Shown here: piece by piece, positions 18,283 to 27,365 of the stretch
Position numbering within the stretch: position 1 is the stretch's first letter
Layout: each line of letters opens with the position of its first letter
DNA from: Gammaproteobacteria bacterium
GTDB lineage: Bacteria; Pseudomonadota; Gammaproteobacteria; Steroidobacterales; Rariloculaceae
Direction: 5' to 3'
Assembly: GCA_022826245.1 (NCBI GenBank)
Contig: JAJDVG010000008.1
Coordinates: 1-64,000 of the forward strand
DNA length: 64,000 nt
Program-made: the position numbers and the translations under genes
Notes under the pieces: model-generated
The model's database searches: none
Told to the model about the DNA's origin: nothing
The model's input: only the letters and a program-made list of their open reading frames with translations

Positions 18283-19635
18283 CTATACGTTCTCCAGTCG
18301 TCCCGTGCTGTCGCCGAAGCTCTCGAGGTGGATATCGAACTGATCCAGAAGGCTCAGCAGCAGGTTGCCCGTGGAGATGGTCTTCCTCGGGTACGCCAGG
18401 TGGCGCCCGCCCGCCATCCTGCCGCCGTTGCCACCGAGAATCACGTGCGGCACGTCGTAGTGCAGATGCTGGTTGGGATTCCCCATGTTGCTGCCGTACA
18501 GAACCAGCGAATTGTCGAGCAGCGTACCGCCGTCGCCATCTTCGGTATTCGCGAGTTTCTCGACGAAATGGGCCAGCATCTCGACGTGGTATTGGTTGAT
18601 CTTGGCGAAATCCGCAATGATGTCGGGAGCCTCGCCGTGATGCGAGCCGCCGTGGAAGCTCATATTCGGAGACCCGCATTCCGGATATCTGCGGTTGGTC
18701 AGATCGCGTGCGAATAGCATGGTGCCGACACGCGTGATGTCGGCCTGGTAGCCCAGCGCCAGCAGGTCGAACATGAGCTTGATGTGATCGTCGAAGGACT
18801 GCGGAATGCCCGGCGGCACGGCGAAATCCTCCGGCGCCGTCGTCGTCGCACTGGCCGCCACCTCGAGCCGGCGTTCGATCTCGCGAACGTTCTCGGTGAA
18901 GCTATCCAGTCGCGAGCGGTCCGGAGCGCTGATCTCGCTCCTGAGACTGGCGATCTTGCCGGTGATCGAGTCGAGGATGCTCTGGTTGCGCTCGCGACGC
19001 GCGACGCGCTGCTCCGGTGTGCTGCCGCTGCCGAACATGCGCTCGAATACGACCTGCGGATTCAACTCCATCGGCAGCGGCGTCGTCGGCGACGCCCACG
19101 AGATCGTATTCGTGTAGACGCAGCTATAGCCTTCGCCGCAGTTGCTCGAACCGGAACCGGGATCCTCGACCGATATCTCGACCGACGGCAGAAGCGTTTC
19201 CTGGCCGATCTTCTCGGCGATGATCTGGTCGATCGTGTGGCCGGCGCGCACATCGGCGCCGGCAGTTTTCTTCGGTTTCCGGGCACTCAGGAAAGCCGCG
19301 GCGACCCAGTGGTCGGCACCCGTCTCGCCCGGAGGCGGCTCCGACGACGTCGCATGCAGGCCCGTCAGGATGGTCAGGCTGTCGCGGTACGGCTCAAGCG
19401 GTTGCCAGATGAACGGAAGTTGTTCGGGCAGCGGGCCTTCCCTCTCGGGGACCCAATGGCCTGGCGCCGCACCGTGAGGGACGAAGCCCCCGAAAAATCG
19501 TCGCGGCGGTACGGCGGCCGTCTGGGCCAGCGCCGTCGCGGCGGGCACCATCGAATCGAGCAGCGGGAGCCCGAGCGTCACGCCGGCGCCCCGCAGCAGA
19601 GTACGTCGCGAGATGTGCTTTTTGGTAATGAACAT
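18283..19635 (-). CDS. DUF1552 family Tat-exported protein
   Basis: The 450-residue protein begins with a Tat-like signal (KKHISRRTLLRGAGVTLGLP, ending AATALAQ). The DUF1552 hallmarks that follow are RFFGGFVPHGAAPGHW, the LTGLH region, GHTIDQIIAEKIG and GLSTH-type elements replaced here by GGSHHGEAPD. ATG 19635 has GAGGG nine bases upstream and follows the DUF1592 stop by four bases, so the upstream ATG in the frame was rejected. DUF1552 proteins occur almost always next to DUF1592 haem proteins, as here; a shared envelope function is inferred but uncharacterised. Confidence 0.9.
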   Translation of the reverse strand: MFITKKHISRRTLLRGAGVTLGLPLLDSMVPAATALAQTAAVPPRRFFGGFVPHGAAPGHWVPEREGPLPEQLPFIWQPLEPYRDSLTILTGLHATSSEPPPGETGADHWVAAAFLSARKPKKTAGADVRAGHTIDQIIAEKIGQETLLPSVEISVEDPGSGSSNCGEGYSCVYTNTISWASPTTPLPMELNPQVVFERMFGSGSTPEQRVARRERNQSILDSITGKIASLRSEISAPDRSRLDSFTENVREIERRLEVAASATTTAPEDFAVPPGIPQSFDDHIKLMFDLLALGYQADITRVGTMLFARDLTNRRYPECGSPNMSFHGGSHHGEAPDIIADFAKINQYHVEMLAHFVEKLANTEDGDGGTLLDNSLVLYGSNMGNPNQHLHYDVPHVILGGNGGRMAGGRHLAYPRKTISTGNLLLSLLDQFDIHLESFGDSTGRLENV

Positions 19636-19639
19636 TGGT

Positions 19640-22024
19640 TTATCCCTCACTCGCACCCGACTTCATGTTCATTGTAAAGGCCGGGCTCTCGATCACGCCC
19701 ATGAGCAGCGATGAGAATCGATAATCGTCTTCCGCCGCCCGGCGCATGATCGACCGGATCAGCGGCATGTCCTCGTGTTCCATACCCCGCCCGACGGCAT
19801 AGGTCAGCAACTTTTCGGTCACGACCTTGGCAAACAGATCGCCGTTGCTCACCGCGAGTTCCCTCAGGCTGTGGATTCCGTCGAGCGGTATGCCGTCGCT
19901 CGTGACGCCGGTCGGATCGATCGGGGCGCCGGCATCCTCGGTTCGCCACGCGCCGACCGCGTCGAAGTTCTCCATCGCGAACCCCATGGGCTCGAAAATC
20001 TGATGACAGGCGGCGCAACTGGGGCTGGCGCGATGCGCTTCCAGCCGCGCGCGCAGCGAAGTTGGCGCGCCGCCCTCAACGGGCGCAAGATCGGTGTCGA
20101 CGCCCGGCGGCGGTTCCGGGGCGCCGATCGCCAGGAACGTCTCCAGGAACCAGCTACCCCTCGCGACCGGCGACGTGCGCTCGCCCTGAGACGTGATGGT
20201 CAGCAAGGCCCCCTTGCCGAGGAGCCCGCGCCGCATGTCGAGTTCCGGCCCGAGTTCCACCCGCCGGAACCGGGGCCCGTAGACATCGGGGACTCCGTAG
20301 TGCCGAGCGAGCCTTTCATTGACGTAGGTGTAATCCGCCGTCAAAAGATCAAAGATGCTGCGATCCTCGTGAATGACGCTGCCGAAGAACAGTTCGATTT
20401 CGCGCCGGTAAGCGTCGCGCAACGTGCTGTCGAAATCCGGGAAGAGTTCCACGACCGGCTCGCTGGCTGCGATGCCGCGCACGTTCAGCCATTGCCCGGT
20501 GAAGTTCTCGATGAACGCTTGCGAACGCGGGTCCGCAATCATGCGCCGCACCTGTTGTTCGAGCACGTCGGGCTCGTGGAGACGGCCCTCGACGCCGAGC
20601 TGGACCAGCTCCTCGTCCGGAATGCTGCTCCAGAGGAAGAACGATAGCCGCGAGGCGAGTTCGAGGTCGCTGATTCGGTACGGCGACCCGGGCGCTGTGT
20701 CGTCGGGCTCGATCTCGGAACGGTAGATGAACTCGGGGTCCGCCAGAGTGCGCTGGATCACGGCCTCGATACCATGATCGAAGCTGCCGCCTTCCGCGCG
20801 TCCGGCCGTGAAGAAATCCATCATCACATCAACGTCGGCATCGCTCGCGGGACGGCGGAAAGCGTTGGCGACGAGCGTTGATGCGATCTGCCGCGCGCAG
20901 CCGGCTTCTGCGTCCGTGGTCGCCGGATAGCACTCGAAGACCCTGTCGCGGCTCTGCGTGCTCACGGCCGGTTGGCCGTTGAACGGCCCCTCGATGAAGA
21001 CCTGGCCGACGTGCGGATAGAACGTGAAGCCCGAGATGGCGCCCGGCGAGTTCATGGTTCGAACGAAAGACTTGTTGAGCCCGGTGTCGGGCAGATCGCT
21101 CGTGACGAGGAAGGTTACGCCGACCGTGTGGAAACCGGCCGCGATCTCGATCGGCGGTGTCCGCCCGCCGTTGCCTTCCGTATTGCCGATCTCCGAGTCC
21201 CAGTCGAAGAGATACACGCGTTCGCCGTCGATCGTGACCTCGAGCTGCTCGCCGCTGACGTTGCCGAGCACGCGCGTGAAATAGCCGGTCATCCCCTTGA
21301 CCGTGAAGACATATTCGCCGTCGGCCGGAAACTCGTGCTCGATCAGCATGCCGCCGCGCGTGCCGAACGGCAGCCCTTCGATATGGGTGTTCTGGGAAGT
21401 GTCGTGCGGCACATCGAAAACGGCAAGCGTCGGGGCCGTCTCCGTGCCGATGGCCAGGCGCGCGATCCTGCCCGCGGCGGAGAGATACGCTTCCATGAGC
21501 GCCGGCGACGTGGTCAGGGTCCCGGCCATGTTGTCGAAGCCGAAACTCGAGTCGTCCGGAGGAAGAAAGCTCGTGGCGTCGATATTCAGCGCCAGCAGGT
21601 CACGAATCGCGTTCGAGTATTCGGTGCGGTTCAGGCGATGCAGGCCCGGGGCCGGCAGATGGAGTTCGGCGCTGCTGTCGATTTCGCGCTCGAGGAACGC
21701 GACAAACTCGGAGCGCGTGTCAGGGTCGAGGCCCGGCCCGTCTGCCGGCGGCATCAGACCCGAGCGCAACTTGGCGATGACCATTTCCCAAGTCTCCGCT
21801 TCAGACGCCAGGGCGTCGAAGCTGACCGACTCGAGGTTCAGATTCCCGGCCTGTTCGATCTCGTTGTGGCAGTCAACGCAAGTGCTGTTGATGACGGCTG
21901 CGTGCTGCTCGGCCTCGTCGCCCACCAGGCCGCAGCCGGCCACGAGCACGCCGGCCAGCCCGGCAGCTCCGAGCAGCTTGGACCTCACACGCTTCTCCGA
22001 TCCGAATGCAGTTGCCATCGCCAT
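19640..22024 (-). CDS. DUF1592-type (planctomycete cytochrome C domain) lipoprotein
   Basis: The 794-residue protein has a lipobox (VLVAGC, Cys31), one CVDCH haem motif at 49-53, then the DUF1587 block (LHRLNRTEYSNAIRDLL). Carbohydrate-binding-like, DUF1592 (SRLSFFLWSSIPDEEL), DUF1588 (RRGLLGKGALLTITS) and DUF1585 (KVVTEKLLTYAVGRGMEHEDMP) domains follow. A second CAACHQIFEPMGFAMENFD motif near residue 675 is a further haem-type CxxCH. First gene of the operon with DUF1552 and ankyrin proteins. Likely a periplasm-facing redox protein; no substrate is established. Confidence 0.92.
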   Translation of the reverse strand: MAMATAFGSEKRVRSKLLGAAGLAGVLVAGCGLVGDEAEQHAAVINSTCVDCHNEIEQAGNLNLESVSFDALASEAETWEMVIAKLRSGLMPPADGPGLDPDTRSEFVAFLEREIDSSAELHLPAPGLHRLNRTEYSNAIRDLLALNIDATSFLPPDDSSFGFDNMAGTLTTSPALMEAYLSAAGRIARLAIGTETAPTLAVFDVPHDTSQNTHIEGLPFGTRGGMLIEHEFPADGEYVFTVKGMTGYFTRVLGNVSGEQLEVTIDGERVYLFDWDSEIGNTEGNGGRTPPIEIAAGFHTVGVTFLVTSDLPDTGLNKSFVRTMNSPGAISGFTFYPHVGQVFIEGPFNGQPAVSTQSRDRVFECYPATTDAEAGCARQIASTLVANAFRRPASDADVDVMMDFFTAGRAEGGSFDHGIEAVIQRTLADPEFIYRSEIEPDDTAPGSPYRISDLELASRLSFFLWSSIPDEELVQLGVEGRLHEPDVLEQQVRRMIADPRSQAFIENFTGQWLNVRGIAASEPVVELFPDFDSTLRDAYRREIELFFGSVIHEDRSIFDLLTADYTYVNERLARHYGVPDVYGPRFRRVELGPELDMRRGLLGKGALLTITSQGERTSPVARGSWFLETFLAIGAPEPPPGVDTDLAPVEGGAPTSLRARLEAHRASPSCAACHQIFEPMGFAMENFDAVGAWRTEDAGAPIDPTGVTSDGIPLDGIHSLRELAVSNGDLFAKVVTEKLLTYAVGRGMEHEDMPLIRSIMRRAAEDDYRFSSLLMGVIESPAFTMNMKSGASEG

Positions 22025-22090
22025 CGACTCGCCGATCGCCTGGTCGCCCGAAATCGGTCAACCACGACCATCGTTTGCCTCGCGTTCCCG

Positions 22091-22145
22091 TTGCTTCCGA
22101 GCGCCGGAAGCAAATGTATTACAAACTTAACAATTGTACTCCAAA
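22091..22145 (-). promoter_or_regulatory. AT-rich promoter region with 8-bp inverted repeat upstream of the DUF1592 operon
   Basis: TTGCTTCC-N7-GGAAGCAA (22091-22113) is a perfect 8-bp dyad. It sits immediately downstream, in minus-strand sense, of the only AT-rich patch nearby, which contains TACAAT (five of six -10 matches) on the minus strand. A dyad just after a promoter and about 70 bases before the first ATG of the operon is a plausible operator. No -35 match is convincing. Confidence 0.35.
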
Positions 22146-22197
22146 GGTCCGCAAACGGGGACTGCCGCGCCACGGTACATCTTGCATGGGCCGTCTG

Positions 22198-22815
22198 CTA
22201 GAAACCGGGCTTCAGCGTGCCGTGCTCGCGCGCGGCCTCGAGCGCCGTCGGATAGAACTGCACGAACGTGCGCTCGACCGCCGTGTGCTCGGTGTGACAC
22301 TCGATGCAGGGAGCAACCCGCTCACCGGTGAGCGGCTCGGCAGCATCGGCGAGATCGTCGGCGCGCCCAAATTCGAAGAACGCCCAGCCGTCCGGAAACC
22401 GCGCGTCCTTGACCTCGGCTTCGAGCATGAGGAGTTCGGTCTGAAACCACCCGGCCTCGTTGATCGACACTTCGGACGCGGACTGGCGGAACTCGAGAAC
22501 GAATGTGGTCCGGTCGGGCCAGACCCCCGTCTCCATGAACCCGCGGTACGACGACGGGTTGACGAAGACGTTCGAAAACAACTGCGACCCCACACCGGGA
22601 ACGCCGTCAGCCGTTCCGTCCCCCTCCTCCGCGTAGGTCATACCGAGACCGGCACCCAGAAATGTCCATTCGCGGTAGTTGTCCGGAAGCACCAGATTCG
22701 TCCCGTCCACGTAGCGCGGGCCGTCATCGGGCGCTTGCTGGGCCAGCGCAAGACTCGCGCCGACGCTCATGCACACCGCGCATGCGATGGCCAATGTCGG
22801 GTTGCTTCGGGTCAT
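22198..22815 (-). CDS. Cytochrome P460-family protein
   Basis: The 205-residue protein has a signal peptide (ending GASLALAQ) and a P460-type domain (LPDNYREWTFLGAGLGM at the N-terminus). A CIECH haem motif near residue 172 is followed by HTAVERTFVQFYP. Cytochromes P460 are periplasmic c-type haem proteins that oxidise hydroxylamine in some nitrifiers; many homologues in heterotrophs have no known role. ATG 22815 overlaps the TGA of the 63-aa gene (TGATG); GTG 22818 is an alternative. Transcribed with the 63-aa peptide and DUF1295 genes. Confidence 0.88.
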   Translation of the reverse strand: MTRSNPTLAIACAVCMSVGASLALAQQAPDDGPRYVDGTNLVLPDNYREWTFLGAGLGMTYAEEGDGTADGVPGVGSQLFSNVFVNPSSYRGFMETGVWPDRTTFVLEFRQSASEVSINEAGWFQTELLMLEAEVKDARFPDGWAFFEFGRADDLADAAEPLTGERVAPCIECHTEHTAVERTFVQFYPTALEAAREHGTLKPGF

Positions 22816-23006
22816 CACTCCTTCTCCTCTCGCCGTACCGCCAGCCCCTTGTCGCGGGACTTACGATCGTTACGGGCGCCATAGTCGTGTTCAAGGACGA
22901 GAAACGCAAGCGACGGGCGTGAATCGCTATTCCACGGCGCGATCGAAGACCATTCGCTGAGGTATCGCAGAAGCTCGAGATCCTCGTAGATCGCGAAACG
23001 CTTCAT
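22815..23006 (-). CDS. 63-aa protein coupled between DUF1295 and P460 genes
   Basis: The ATG at 23006 overlaps the DUF1295 stop as ATGA and its TGA at 22815-22817 overlaps the P460 ATG as TGATG, so it is coupled on both sides. The product (starting MKRFAIYEDLELLRYLSEW, ending RREEKE) is soluble, rich in charged residues and has no signal peptide. I recognise no family. The double overlap is the main reason to call it a gene rather than spacer. Confidence 0.55.
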   Translation of the reverse strand: MKRFAIYEDLELLRYLSEWSSIAPWNSDSRPSLAFLVLEHDYGARNDRKSRDKGLAVRREEKE

Positions 23007-23854
23007 TGGGCTCTCGGGGACTTTCCGCGGCGTCGCGGCAGCGGAATCAATGCAGGCGTTGAGGCCTGATAGTCGCGGTACGCCGGATACTTTTCCGCGG
23101 AGATCGATTCGGTCAACCGCGTCGACGAGATGAACAGTCCCGTCAGGAGAAGGAAGCCGGCGCCCGTCCAGTGCAGCCACTGGCCTGAAGCGGCGACCGC
23201 GAACAGGTAGAAGATCCACCACATCGCCATTTCGCAGAAGAAGTTGGGGTGGCGGCAGAAGCGGAAGAGCCCCGTCGTGATGAAGGGTTCGGCGACCTCC
23301 TCGCCCGCCGCGATGCGGCGGCGCTTGTCCTGCTGGAAGCGCCACATCTGTTGATCGGCGATGGTCTCGATAACCAGGAAGATCAGGAACAGCGCGGCCG
23401 CAAGCAGGTCGAGCCAACCGAGCGCCGTGTCGCGCCAGACCCATGCCTGGTGAATCGGCGAGGTGAAGAGCCAGATCAGCAGCATCTGCCCCGGCGCGAC
23501 GAAGGTGATGTTGAGCACCTGGAACCCGACCGGCCCCATCCGCTCGCGAACGACCGCCCAGCGGTAGTCCTCGCCGCCCTTGCCGAATCCTCCCTTGCGG
23601 GCGAAGTTGAAGGTCAGGCGCGCGCCCCAGAGGACGACCAGCGCGGTCATGATATTCACGCGCGCCGAGTCGAATCCGGAAGCGCTCGCCACGATCAGGC
23701 AATACGCGGGCGGACAGATCGACCAGACGCGATCCACCCAGGAGCATTCGCGGGTCACGACCGACAGGACCCAGATGACCACTGCGAGCACGAGGCACAG
23801 TTCGAGCGCCGTCCCATACGGCGTTCCTGAAAGCGGGTGGGCAAATAGGTTCAC
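23003..23854 (-). CDS. DUF1295 family membrane protein (steroid 5-alpha-reductase-like fold)
   Basis: The 283-residue protein, from GTG 23854, is strongly hydrophobic with about seven membrane helices. It contains DUF1295 marks: SWVDRVWSICP, LVVLWGARLTFNFARKGG, GEDYRWAVVRERM and the C-terminal TTGLFRFCRHPNFFCEM, which resembles the isoprenylcysteine-methyltransferase/5-alpha-reductase cofactor-binding region. An upstream ATG at 23938 would overlap the preceding gene by 29 bases and add an unconserved tail, so GTG is preferred; the start is uncertain. A lipid or steroid reductase role is a family-level guess. Confidence 0.82.
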   Translation of the reverse strand: MNLFAHPLSGTPYGTALELCLVLAVVIWVLSVVTRECSWVDRVWSICPPAYCLIVASASGFDSARVNIMTALVVLWGARLTFNFARKGGFGKGGEDYRWAVVRERMGPVGFQVLNITFVAPGQMLLIWLFTSPIHQAWVWRDTALGWLDLLAAALFLIFLVIETIADQQMWRFQQDKRRRIAAGEEVAEPFITTGLFRFCRHPNFFCEMAMWWIFYLFAVAASGQWLHWTGAGFLLLTGLFISSTRLTESISAEKYPAYRDYQASTPALIPLPRRRGKSPRAQ

Positions 23855-23909
23855 GGTGCTTCTATCGGCAGGTGAGCAAACGGGATGCGCAAGGGGCGGT
23901 CCGGCAGAC

Positions 23910-24644
23910 TCAATGGCCGACCACGCTGTAGTTCCCATCGAGGATCAGGCGAACGGCGACGTATAGCCCGAACAGCGGAACGACTATCCACACGGCGTTG
24001 GGACCCCACACATAAATCCATCGCTGCGTCCTCGGCAGCGCCTTGCGCTGCTCCGACAGCCAGAAACTCACCGCGTAGAGCGAACTCACGTACACCCACT
24101 GCCAGAATAGCGCAACAGCGAGGATCCCGACGAATACGGGCGGCATGATCTCGAAGGTCAATGCGGCCAGCAGAACGATCGTCGGAATCGGCGTGAAGAA
24201 ACCGTTGCCGATGTCGGCATTGAAACCGAACGTACTGCTATCGGTATAGGCGTCGTCATAGAGCGCGTAAGCCGCCCACACGTCCGCCCAGAGCGTCGGC
24301 GACGCGACACGCCGCAACGGCACGGCTGCGGCAAGAAACTCGACGGCCGGCGTAAGCCCGGTCGAAGCGCGCCGTTCGCGCCAGTAGTCGGCCCGCTCCA
24401 CGATGTAGTCCCGCCTGAACCACAGACACATCTCCCAATAACAGATCAGCAGATTCGTCGACAGGAAAAGGCTCAACACGAAATAGACGGGATCGAGACT
24501 TCCCTGCAAGCGGTAACTGACCGCATTGCAGATCACTGTCAGGATGGCGATGACGGCCCCGGCGAACACCGCGACGACGATTTTCGGACCGCGCTCCTTC
24601 GCATAAGGAGCAAGCTGTGCGTTGGCGGCGTTGTCTTCGTGCAT
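23910..24644 (-). CDS. Integral membrane protein of unknown function
   Basis: The 244-residue protein has about five predicted membrane helices (IVVAVFAGAVIAILTVIC, YFVLSLFLSTNLLICYW, IVLLAALTFEIMPPVFVGI, and others) and conserved-looking aromatic/charged loops such as WRERRAS and WADVWAAYALYDDAY. ATG 24644 has GAGGA about nine bases upstream; the longer frame would run into the divergent promoter region. It is followed by DUF1295 on the same strand, so a joint lipid or sterol function is possible but unproven. No family was recognised. Confidence 0.75.
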   Translation of the reverse strand: MHEDNAANAQLAPYAKERGPKIVVAVFAGAVIAILTVICNAVSYRLQGSLDPVYFVLSLFLSTNLLICYWEMCLWFRRDYIVERADYWRERRASTGLTPAVEFLAAAVPLRRVASPTLWADVWAAYALYDDAYTDSSTFGFNADIGNGFFTPIPTIVLLAALTFEIMPPVFVGILAVALFWQWVYVSSLYAVSFWLSEQRKALPRTQRWIYVWGPNAVWIVVPLFGLYVAVRLILDGNYSVVGH

Positions 24645-24957
24645 TCGGCGCGGTCCTCGATTCGCTGATCGGCGCTTGTCGGTCGCGGGCGTAACAACCC
24701 GAGCCCGGGGTCGCAAGTTACCGAAGGGCGGCCGAACGGACAAACGCCTTGAAGGATCAGGCTCCCGTCGTCTGGCCCGGCAGCAAACGTCCCCGTTAGT
24801 GGCCCGTCTTTCGTTGGACGGAAGATGGAGCGACAGCCGGCAGTTGACACCCTGCGCGTTCGGGCTGTCGGCACCGGACTCGCGGCTTGACCGCATACGC
24901 TGCCGACCGGGACAATGGCCGTACATGCATTGGCCGTCGCAACAGTGACACATCGAT
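24645..24957. other. 313-base divergent intergenic region
   Basis: This gap separates the minus-strand membrane-protein gene from the plus-strand AlkB-fusion gene. Apart from a plausible plus-strand promoter (24887-24916) and a TTGACA at 24844-24849 without a matching -10, I see no structured RNA, repeat or coding frame in it. Confidence 0.5.
24887..24916 (+). promoter_or_regulatory. Candidate sigma-70 promoter of the AlkB-fusion gene
   Basis: TTGACC (five of six -35 matches) is followed after 18 bases by GACAAT (four of six -10 matches). The ATG lies 41 bases downstream. No clear ribosome-binding site precedes that ATG. Confidence 0.4.
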
Positions 24958-27351
24958 ATGGCTGAGCAACCCGGCGCGACTCCCGACGCGGCGGTGCCGG
25001 AAACACCCGTCCTGCCGTCGTTTTCCAACTCGCTTCCTTACTTTCTTTCCCTCGGGGTGTTTCCCCTGATGGCCTTGGCCGCGGTGCAGGGTAGCTGGTG
25101 GATCGCCGCCCCGTACCTGTATTTCATGATTCCGGACGTCTTCGATGCCATGTCCGGCCCTGACAAGCGGAACATGGACCCGCGCGACACGCTCGACAGC
25201 CAGTTGTCGTGGTACAAGCTGTCGGCCTGGGCGTGGGGCATCCTGTGGCCGGTCACGTTCGTGTTCTCGCTCTGGCAGATGCTGGTATCGGACCATCTGT
25301 CGCTGCTCGAAGTCATCCTGATGGCGTTCGTGCTGACGACCGTGGGCCAGGTCTCGTTCATCATTGGCCATGAACTGATTCATCGGCGCCCGGTGTGGGA
25401 ACGCCGGCTTGGCGAGCTCATACTGGCTTCGGTTTCCTATCCGACCTACGCATCGGAACACATCTTCGTCCACCATGCCCTGGCCTGCACGCCGGGAGAC
25501 CCCGGTTCGGCGCCCAGGGGCGTAAGTTTCTGGCGTTATCTGCCGAGGGAAGTCAAGAGCAACCTCACGAGCGCCTGGGCCTTCGAGCAGCAACGGCTGG
25601 CGCGGCGCCACCTGCCGGTCTGGCACTACACGAACCCGTTCTGGCGCTATACAGGCCTGGCCGCGGCCTGGTATGCGCTGGTGTACTGGATGGGCGGGCC
25701 CTGGGCGATGCTCGGATATGCGCTATTGAGCGGCTGCATCATCCTGTCGATGAAGCTCATCAACTACGTCCAGCACTACGGGCTCCGGCGCATCCGGCTG
25801 CCCAACGGCCGCTACGAGCGAGTCCGGTCCTGGCACTCCTGGAGCGCGGCGTACAAGTTGAGCAACTGGTTCTTCTACAACATGCAGCGCCATCCTGACC
25901 ACCACATCTCCCCGGGGCGGCGCTTCCCGCTTCTGCAGCACTGCGGCGCCGATGCCGCGCCGCAACTGCCCGGAACCTACGTCGAAATGGCCGGCCTCGC
26001 GGTGCGGCCGCGCGCCTGGTTCAGGAAGATCGATCCGCTCGTGGATCACTGGCGCAAGCACTTCTATCCGGATATCGACGACTGGAGCGCCTACGACAGC
26101 CCGGCAACCGCTGAACGCCCCGAGGCGTTCGAGGAGATCGCGGAGATTTTCGCGTCGGCTCCGCGGCTGGCAAGCTGGATCGACCGGGCTCCGGAACTGC
26201 TCGACAATCTCAGGGGCCGGGAGTTCACGGATCTCGACCTGCCGAAAGGCTTCGGCCCGAACGCGGAAGTCGAGTCGATCGCGCGCCGCGGCCTCACGCG
26301 GCTCTACTGGACGCGGGAGTTCGATGTCGCCGAAATGCGCGAACGCATCGACGATTACCCGGTCCAGGACGTGCGCGAAACCGTGGACCACACGAGGAAC
26401 TGGTCCAACGACAAGGCGTTCCAGATCGCGATGCACACCCTGCGCGGCAACCTGACGCCGAGCGAGGCCGGGACGGCGCTCTCCAACATCGCCGAAGCGT
26501 CAATGGGCGCGGTACTCGCAGCGATCGACGAGGACTTCGCCGGCCGCGGCGCCACCGGTGGGCTTGCAGCCGTCGCGCTCGGCGATGTTGCAAGCGGCGA
26601 GGCGGCGCCGGGCCTCGAGCTGCGGCTCGTGCTCGTCTACGAAGGCAGCCCGGCGGCGCACTACGCGGCGCTTTGCCGGCGCATCCGCGATGCGCTGCAC
26701 ACCCTCACCCGCGACAACCTGCTGTTTGCGCCAGCGCCGCGCGACGAGACTTCCGTCGCCGCCGTCTCACTGGCTGACTTGGCGGCAGAGTTCGACGATT
26801 CCGGACTGTCGATCGAACCTGGGGACCTGACCCGCGCGAAGTGCATCTACACTTACGGCGATGCCAGGATCGAGTCGCGATTCGAGGCGGCGCGTCGCGA
26901 AGCACTCGCGCGCGAGACCGGCCGCGAGCGTTTCGGCGACGGACCCGAGCAGCGTACGGAACCTTCCGACGAGACGGCGTCCGCATTGCTCGAACCCGAG
27001 CACGGCGGTTTCGCTGCGGTCGAGCGTGCTGCCGGCAAGCTGCGCCTGCAACTCGCCGGCGGTGACGACGGCATGTGGTCGCTCGATGCGTCAAGCGCGT
27101 TCCGAACGGCCGGGGAGCGTGGCCTGATTCCCGGCGATGCCGCCGAACGCTTGGCTCGAGCCGCGACCTTGTGGCGCAATCTGCACGGCATTCGCCGGCT
27201 CATCGCCGACGGGGCAGTCGATGTCGACTCGGCCAAGCCAGGTGTCAGGGCGGCAATCGCCCGCGCGTGCGGTTTCGACGATTTCGACTCGCTGACGACA
27301 GCCGTGAACGAAACGGCAAGCCAGGCCGCCGCAGATATCGAAGCGCTGTAA
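24958..27351 (+). CDS. AlkB-type diiron monooxygenase fused to a degenerate GlnE-like adenylyltransferase domain
   Basis: Residues 1-380 form a membrane alkane-hydroxylase domain with all AlkB histidine boxes: HELIH 138-142, HIFVHH 168-173, NYVQHYG 269-275 and RHPDHH 311-316, between several membrane helices. AlkB enzymes hydroxylate terminal C-H bonds using rubredoxin as electron donor; no rubredoxin is fused or adjacent. Residues 390-797 align by eye with GlnE (glutamine-synthetase adenylyltransferase): LSNIAEASMGAV, the GLAAVALG...LELRLVLVYE region at 535-561, RAKCIYTYGDARIESRFEAA, GGFAAVE and a terminal helical bundle. The catalytic SDLDL element reads PGLEL, so nucleotidyl transfer is probably lost. 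It is convergent with the halogenase gene, 14 bases away. Confidence 0.88.
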   Translation: MAEQPGATPDAAVPETPVLPSFSNSLPYFLSLGVFPLMALAAVQGSWWIAAPYLYFMIPDVFDAMSGPDKRNMDPRDTLDSQLSWYKLSAWAWGILWPVTFVFSLWQMLVSDHLSLLEVILMAFVLTTVGQVSFIIGHELIHRRPVWERRLGELILASVSYPTYASEHIFVHHALACTPGDPGSAPRGVSFWRYLPREVKSNLTSAWAFEQQRLARRHLPVWHYTNPFWRYTGLAAAWYALVYWMGGPWAMLGYALLSGCIILSMKLINYVQHYGLRRIRLPNGRYERVRSWHSWSAAYKLSNWFFYNMQRHPDHHISPGRRFPLLQHCGADAAPQLPGTYVEMAGLAVRPRAWFRKIDPLVDHWRKHFYPDIDDWSAYDSPATAERPEAFEEIAEIFASAPRLASWIDRAPELLDNLRGREFTDLDLPKGFGPNAEVESIARRGLTRLYWTREFDVAEMRERIDDYPVQDVRETVDHTRNWSNDKAFQIAMHTLRGNLTPSEAGTALSNIAEASMGAVLAAIDEDFAGRGATGGLAAVALGDVASGEAAPGLELRLVLVYEGSPAAHYAALCRRIRDALHTLTRDNLLFAPAPRDETSVAAVSLADLAAEFDDSGLSIEPGDLTRAKCIYTYGDARIESRFEAARREALARETGRERFGDGPEQRTEPSDETASALLEPEHGGFAAVERAAGKLRLQLAGGDDGMWSLDASSAFRTAGERGLIPGDAAERLARAATLWRNLHGIRRLIADGAVDVDSAKPGVRAAIARACGFDDFDSLTTAVNETASQAAADIEAL

Positions 27352-27365
27352 AGGTTCGCGAGGCG

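Noticed and set aside
24645..24957. Possible cyclic-di-GMP or guanidine riboswitch in the divergent region
   Set aside because: GAAAG- and GGACG-like fragments occur, but the conserved pairing order of those riboswitch classes could not be matched on either strand.
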